Assembly: GCA_025642065.1 (NCBI GenBank)
Contig: JAODUP010000667.1
Location: 124,001-188,000, forward strand
DNA length: 64,000 bases
Reading direction: 5' to 3'
Origin: Paralvinella palmiformis
Lineage: Eukaryota; Annelida; Polychaeta; Terebellida; Alvinellidae
Part shown: one piece after another, positions 57,981 through 64,000 of the stretch
Layout of the letters: each line of letters begins with the position of its first letter
Position numbering within the stretch: position 1 is the stretch's first letter
Made by a program: the position numbers and the translations under genes
The notes under the pieces: generated by a model
Databases searched by the model: none
What the model saw: the letters and a program-made list of their open reading frames with translations, nothing else
Told to the model about the DNA's origin: nothing

Positions 57981-58254
57981 GTATGTGTAATAAGATGGCG
58001 ATATATTGTATTGTTATTTGAATTACTAAAATGTTTTAGTGATGTAAAAAAATTAAAGGTAAAATACGTTTACCCATAATGCTTTGTCTTTTTAAGTTAA
58101 GTAACAATATTTCTTGTTAAAATGTAGTAAAGATTTCTCACAAGAAATTTCTATATTGGTCTTTTAGATGCCTATTTAGCAATAAGAAATTTATTCTGAA
58201 TTTACATTTAATCCGGTTCTTACTTCATGAACTCAAACAACCATTATTTAATTC

Positions 58255-60050
58255 CAGGGTTTGGTTTATGACAGTCATAAACTTGTTCATGACATAACAG
58301 TCATAAACCTGTTGTAAATACTTGATGACATCAAAAACCACCAGAAATATATATTTGCTATATTTTGTAATTTTTGTGAACCACTGTCATTTGGGGATGA
58401 TCTGGGTCTCTTCTGGTTAACACTGATGGATATTAGGCAGGGTTGGGTTTATGACAGTCGTAAACCTGTTTATGACATGACAGTGTTGTAAACCTGTTGT
58501 AAATACCTTTATTACATCATACAGTGTTGTAAACCTTTATTCACTATATTTTGTGATAAAATTTTTTTTTAACTTTTGATCAATTTTCCTTAGAACCAGT
58601 TCTGGATTATCATTATATCAGAATTAATATATGTATAATACAAACATGAATGTAAAATTATATTTTATGTTGGTGTCTTTTACATTTTTTTCCAATTCAG
58701 TAATAACTAAAATAATTTGGAGGTATATTTTATTCAGTAACCATAACAGACTCTTACATCTTCCACACATGTACAATTGAATCAGCTCATCTGATACGTC
58801 AATCATCAATAATTCAAATCAGAAAGTCCTTGGAGGATCCTGTTACAAAATACCAGCTTGGCTGTTTTCTCATGAAACTAACCATGTATAACTATTATTT
58901 AGTGTGAAAGCTATAGGATGGATTAATAGAATCAGAGTAGCAGATATCTTGCCACATGGAGGATCATTAAGTGAAGCCACTGTCACTGCATGCATGGTCA
59001 GCCACAGATATACACCAGCACCAACCAAAGAGTCTTGCTTGTCATCCAATTAATGAATGGTTTTATTAAATAGTACCACCCCCTAAGCTCTAGAAACAAG
59101 TGGCAGACCAATCAGGTCAACTAATTTTTGCTACAAACAATACCACTGCATGATTACCATAGTGTAATAATCAGGCCCTAACTTATTGTATAATAATTTT
59201 ACTTTAAATATTACAATATTATATTAATAACATATTAATAATCATTCTAAAAACTACTGTTCAGGTATATCTCAGAAAATATATGTCACAAATTTGGTGG
59301 CTATGCCAATATTTATATATAAAAATATGCTTTTGACAGTTTATGACACTATCATGTCATAAACCTGTTTATGACATGATGTCATAAACCCTGGATTAAT
59401 CCATGTTTTTTGACATTGTGTCATAAACTTACCAACCTTGATGCTAGAGTATATGTGGTATTGTTGTGGAGCTTATCACACAGGGGGTGGTCCCTAGTCA
59501 GTTAACTCTGATCTGGGTGCTTGTTGGTAACCACATTGAGATTTACCATTAACTGTCACTCTGAGAAAATATGCATGCATGATCAGCCACAGATTAGCAC
59601 CAACTGAAGAGGGCACTGTTTGGCTTATCATCTAATTAATGAATAGATCTATTGAATTAGTAACATCACCTAAGGTCTAGAAACAAATTAGCTGACCAAT
59701 CAGATCAATTGATTTAGGCCTCAAATTAAACATATCATTATATAATTACTATAATCTAATAATGAGGCCCTTACATAACTCATTATGTAATAATTTTATT
59801 GTTATAGTATTATAATAATGACCTATTAATAATTCAAGGCATTCAAAAAACATACTTTTCATATGAATTTGGAATAAATATCATAAATTTGTTGGCTGTG
59901 TCAATACTTATTAAAAATATGTTATTTTGATAGTTCTGCTAATCTATGACACTGTCATCATAAACCATCATAAATTTGTTTATGGCATGATGTCATAAAC
60001 CCTTCTTTAATCCACTGTTTTTACATTGTGTCATAAACTTGCAAACCCTG
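58255..60050. mobile_element. hAT-like element, family D, with exact 8-bp target duplication
   Basis: The left end is CAGGGTTTGGTTTATGACAG. The right end, reverse-complemented, is CAGGGTTTGCAAGTTTATGA. TTTAATTC flanks both sides exactly (58247-58254 and 60051-60058), the duplication length of hAT elements. Sub-terminal regions are packed with TTTATGACA/TGTCATAAA palindromes. No transposase. A second copy of the same family is nested inside at 58438-59440. It sits in the last MRPS2 intron, ending about 80 bases before the final exon. Confidence 0.8.
58438..59440. mobile_element. Nested inner copy of hAT-like family D
   Basis: Begins CAGGGTTGGGTTTATGACAG and ends, reverse-complemented, CAAGGTTGGTAAGTTTATGA. 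Flanks ATATTAGG and ATGCTAGA agree at 5 of 8 positions with only transitions differing. Its right 490 bases (58950-59440) align with the outer copy's right part (59545-60050), including ATGCATG-TCAGCCACAGAT and TAATTAATGAAT blocks. Confidence 0.65.
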
Positions 60051-60128
60051 TTTAATTCAGTTCCCAGTATATGTGTATGTTCTTAACAGTTACAATTAGC
60101 TGTATTCTTGTTTAATTCATTATTTCAG

Positions 60129-60781
60129 ATTCTGTCACTGATCCTCTGAAACATGACGATTACTTCAATGTGAAGTCTATGTTTACCAAACATGACTTGT
60201 TCAAAGCTAGGGTGCATTTTGGACATAAAGTTGGCGTACGTAATCCATACATGCTTCCCTACTTGTTTGGCAACAGATTAGGAAGTGACATCATTGACCT
60301 TGAGCAGACTGTTGACCATCTGCAGAGGGCACTGAATGTCACAGCGCACATGGCATACAGAGAAGGCGTAATCATGTTTCTGACAAGAAATCGTCAGATG
60401 TTGCTGCTTGTTGAACAGACAGCTAAAGAATGTGGCGAGTACTCTTACTGTAGGTATTGGCGTGGTGGAACATTTACAAATGCTGCGACGTTGTTCGGTG
60501 CCATAACCAGATTGCCTGACCTGTGCGTATTTATTGGTACTCATAATAGTATATTTGAACAACACAGAGCTGTAGTAGAAGCTGCCAAAATGAACATTCC
60601 CACTGTAGGTATAGTTGACAGCAGCAGTGATCCTCGACTCATTACATACCCAATCCCTGGTAATGATGACAGCCCTTGTGCAATAGAGTTATATTGTACA
60701 CTGTTCAAGAAAGCCATAATGACTGCAAAAGAACGACGAGTACAGGACAAAAATATTCAAGAAGAACAGGTCAAGTCTTAG
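60129..60781 (+). CDS. MRPS2: MRPS2 last exon: small ribosomal subunit protein uS2m
   Basis: Encodes most of the S2 domain: [140 protein letters not shown] and [19 protein letters not shown]. The H-GHK-G, IDL-QT, W--G--TN and [20 protein letters not shown] landmarks are universal uS2 and particularly close to metazoan MRPS2. It acts in the head of the mitochondrial 28S subunit. Unlike the human protein, the C-terminus is short, ending [10 protein letters not shown] at TAG 60779-60781. A poly(A) signal AATAAA is at 60796. Confidence 0.95.
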
Positions 60782-60795
60782 AATGTTGTTTTGGA

Positions 60796-60801
60796 AATAA
60801 A
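60796..60801 (+). terminator. MRPS2 poly(A) signal candidate
   Basis: AATAAA 15 bases after the stop codon; another lies near 61025. The close one would give a very short 3' UTR. Confidence 0.5.
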
Positions 60802-60849
60802 TTCTGAAATATATATTGATTTGTTTGTATCTTTAGTAGGTTAGCTACA

Positions 60850-61435
60850 AGAATAGCACGTTGGCATGATATGTGTAAATGTTGACAACTACTTACTAGT
60901 GAAGTATGATTTAGTGTAATCTGTTGGCTTCACCAGTCATGGTAATAGTTATAAATATCCAGTGTTTGATCTGACTGGGTTCTAATTTGACTCAATTTTA
61001 TAAACTGTGTAATGATTTTGTGTATAAATAAAATTATCAACAAATAGGCTGTTTTCATAAAACTGTAATCTGTTATTTACCTGTTCATTTATTTGAATTT
61101 GAGTAAATTCTCAAATCCATTTTATCCGTTTATGTTGTTTCATTATATTTATGAAAGGACCTTTTGCCTGATTTATTTTTTCACTTTTTCTAAACTAAAT
61201 ATTAATCTGTTTTCCTTTCATTATTAGTCTTTACCAATAAGTAAGGGGTATGTTGCTGCTAATTGTGACAATTCCTACAAAACAAACAACTTCATGCATG
61301 CATGCTTTTCAAGAGAATTTCTAGTATTCACTGGCAACCAAACTACAGCCAATAACCAAGGCCAGATGGAAGAGGCTTTAAATTATGTACTACAAAACAA
61401 TGCTTGAGCTGATGTAAACAGTGATCAAAAACTAA
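60850..61435. other. Downstream of MRPS2, no gene seen
   Basis: AT-rich sequence without recognisable coding or repeat structure beyond the second AATAAA. Confidence 0.4.
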
Positions 61436-61439
61436 TCTG

Positions 61440-62170
61440 TGTCCATTACAGAAATAATCAGTGTAAGTATGGCCTTTCAGGAACAAGAAACTGTGAATAT
61501 AGACGCCCAAAATCATGCAACAGATTTATGCTGTATGATTGATCCAATGGTAGAAAATGTAAATAAGCATGAGTGCTTTAATAAAAATTGCAAATACATG
61601 CATATTAAAGGAATAAAATGACAGAGACCAAATAATGAGAAAGCTACTCACTCAATGCCAAAAGCTACAGGTAACTTGACCTCTGCTGAAGCACGTCTTC
61701 CTCAACCCTAAAAAACAATTAACTTGTATATGCAACAACCACAAATCCCCGCTGGACCACAAATGCCAACTTGACAGTCAATTTGAGAGATTCTTCAATA
61801 GATCCAAACCTGGCTCCAAACAATAGAAACAGCCCAACAAGAGCAAGCCAGCCTACTTCAGGCCATTAGGATCGCAAGAACAGCGCAAGCCAAAATAACC
61901 CCACAGGCAGTACAGTACCAACTTGCCCTGGCGATAGGGCCAGGGCAAGTTTACCAAGCCTAATATATGCTAATATCCAAGGCTTCTATCCAAAAAGTAA
62001 TCAACACAAGGTGCAATTTCTCCTATTTGCAGAAATATTACATTTCTATCACTCATCTAAACACACTCAATCCCAGAAATACAAAATAGAGAAATCCATA
62101 CAGATCCTATTGTATAGAGTAAAAGGTCAATGATTTATATACGTGATAGCCAACCTGCCTCAGAATCATG
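61440..62170 (+). pseudogene. LINE 5' relic: zinc-finger ORF1 end and start of endonuclease
   Basis: The first frame has HECFNKNCKYMHIKGIK, a Cys-Cys-His pattern like a CCCH finger seen in the nucleic-acid binding ORF1 region of some LINEs. Further down, shifted frames give SLIYANIQGFYPKSNQHKVQ followed by FLLFAEIL, resembling the opening of APE-type LINE endonucleases (NAQS---K-...--). Stops break every frame. No reverse transcriptase follows in the window. Confidence 0.45.
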
Positions 62171-64000
62171 AATATTTCTAACAAATATTGCAGTGGAATA
62201 TCAGTGTATATAATAAACTGCAGACATTTAGCCAATATTTGCAGGGGGACATTTAGCCAACATTCAAAATTTTCATCTTACATCTACATGTATATTGTTA
62301 TATTTTTGAGAGTGTATATGCTCTGTCAATATTATGTTCCCTTTATGGATGTTGCAAATATCTTTAGATAAGATGTTAGCAACATAATAATTATTGCTGC
62401 TTTTTGTACAATTTGTATATTTATATTAATGTATACTGTTTTCTCCGGTATTATACATAAATAATGATATGTCAGGGTTGTGTTTTTTTACAGACGTTAT
62501 TAACACCGTTAACTACTTAACTATATATGGTATGTGGGTTATTACTACTTGTATATACTAGTCTCAGAATAATCCTCTATCCAATGTTGACACATACATG
62601 TATTGTAATGTTGTTAAGATGTGACTGCATAACCCAGGTGATATATCATAGTTTTAAAATGTGACTTCATTTTACCTCAGTATAGAAAGCCTGTCAAACT
62701 TTGTAAATATTCACACTAAAGTGCACAATCTTCTATGCAACAGTAAAGCTTTTAAGGTGGTATTCTGCTGTAGGATTCTCAGAGGCAGTGCTGAATTAGA
62801 CTATTTAATTGTTCAGATAGACAAATTTCACTTTGTGTGCAGAAGAATAATAACTGTCATTATTTTGTTATATTCCTACTATTCATGTAGACATTCATGT
62901 GTCAAATATTAGGGTGTAGGACAGTTGCTCACCCGGACAGTTGCTCACCAAACAAAATGAAAAAGTGGACAATTGCTCACCAGTTAATTTTTAATGAGGA
63001 CAAATTTTAAAAAATTAAATGATTTTTATTTCAGAAATATATTTCTTAGTATCATATTACCTATATAATTATTGGGATGAATATTACCAATTATTAGGGA
63101 ATTAAAGTTCAGAGCAACTTACCATACTCCAAATATTGAGTAGTGTGCTAACAAAAACGCATGTATGTGAAAGACACTATCAAATAAATGGATCACTTAG
63201 TGCAAATAGATCTGGCTTTGTTTACAGTGCTTCTGTTTGGTGTACCTTCAAGTTGACCAGACCATCCCCAATGACACTAAACTTCTTTCACCTGGAACCA
63301 GTGGCTTCTATAGGCTAGTAGGATAAAAGGGCCCCAGGGCAAGTATATCTGGCTTATGTACAGTCAGAATTTGTTGATCCGACAAGGTTTGTTGCATGAT
63401 AATATGAGGGATAAACGAGAATATGATTATCGAGTTCGTGACATACCGGTAGTCTGTGTCACACATTTTTAAATCATACAGATATACGTCCGTATTTAAA
63501 ACAAAATTCAATAACTGTACGCAAGACATGGAATGGCATTGAAGTCATTGAGCATTTTGATGTTTGTTAATTACAAACACTATAAAGAAATACTCTTGTC
63601 ATTATTTGAGTGATAAATTTAAATGAGATTATTATGGCTCGCTAGGTTTTTGTTCTGTTCTTAAATGACTCAATATTTAATTCAAGTATATTTATACTTA
63701 GCGCCCAGTTAAGAAATATAAAATATGGAAACAATATAGATAACACAAACAAATATATTAAAAGTATACGAAGTAGACTTAATAATAGGAATATTGACAA
63801 TTTACACCTATGGACAACATGTCAGAAATAAAGAATGTATTATATGCAAAATTTATTTGTGATCATTACATTCGTACAATGAATTAAACAAAATTCAATT
63901 ACATACACTATGACGATTGAATATAACAGCTGTAGACTATATGTAACATCCGCGTTTGAAGTTTTAGAATATGAGACATCACTTTGTGTTTGTTACATTT
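62171..64000. other. Right edge, no gene seen
   Basis: AT-rich. A short GGACAGTTGCTCACC-like motif is repeated in tandem at about 62920-62985, perhaps a transposon end. Open frames (62661-62912, 63308-63529) have no recognisable domain. Confidence 0.35.

Noticed and set aside
58950..60050. Simple tandem duplication of about 500 bp in the MRPS2 intron
   Set aside because: The duplicated parts each end at element termini, so a nested insertion of one hAT-like copy into another explains them better.

Overview
This is eukaryotic, intron-rich, AT-rich animal DNA. Coding exons are short and bounded by GT/AG splice sites. Most of the window is transposon relics and microsatellites. The three recognisable genes (a TINAG-like papain-fold protein, ethylmalonyl-CoA decarboxylase ECHDC1 and mitochondrial ribosomal protein MRPS2) are metazoan. 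The mix of CR1/L2-like and RTE LINEs, MULE relics, hAT-like elements and tRNA-derived SINEs with (CTCA)n or (ATT)n tails suggests a lophotrochozoan, probably a mollusc. That placement is inference. Nothing bacterial or viral was seen.

Layout. A TINAG-like gene runs on the + strand from 1072 to 29720 in ten recognised exons. Exon 1 (signal peptide plus somatomedin-B domain) is separated from the rest by an intron of about 23.8 kb full of repeats. The papain-fold exons (25900-29720) carry Ser in place of the catalytic Cys. Exon 8 (28033-) runs into two in-frame stops at what should be the active-site His segment, and a 14-copy, 50-bp minisatellite starts exactly there. Either this copy is decaying or the assembly is wrong locally.

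From 30.6 to 47 kb lies a mobile-element graveyard. A hAT-like element with a 7-bp target duplication (30653-36647) is split by a CR1-like LINE encoding an SGNH-type ORF1, endonuclease and reverse transcriptase. That LINE is itself hit by a 281-bp element, and the host element by a SINE fragment. Next come a TTAA element containing another hAT-like element (36903-38543), an L2/CR1-like LINE on the minus strand with an RTE fragment inserted (39238-42200), and three MULE transposase relics (42708-47060).

From 48.7 to 61 kb the window becomes genic again. There is an orphan terminal exon (48721-48830), the last two exons of ECHDC1 (49424-52494), and MRPS2 in four exons (54046-60781). The last MRPS2 intron holds a self-nested hAT-like element with a perfect 8-bp target duplication. 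A LINE 5' relic (about 61440-62170) and unassigned DNA end the window.

The genes do not form a functional unit. TINAG-like is secreted. ECHDC1 is metabolic proofreading. MRPS2 belongs to the mitochondrial small ribosomal subunit. No new multi-gene system is visible. The most unusual structures are the splice-donor-seeded minisatellite in the TINAG-like gene and the nested hAT-like elements with readable target duplications.
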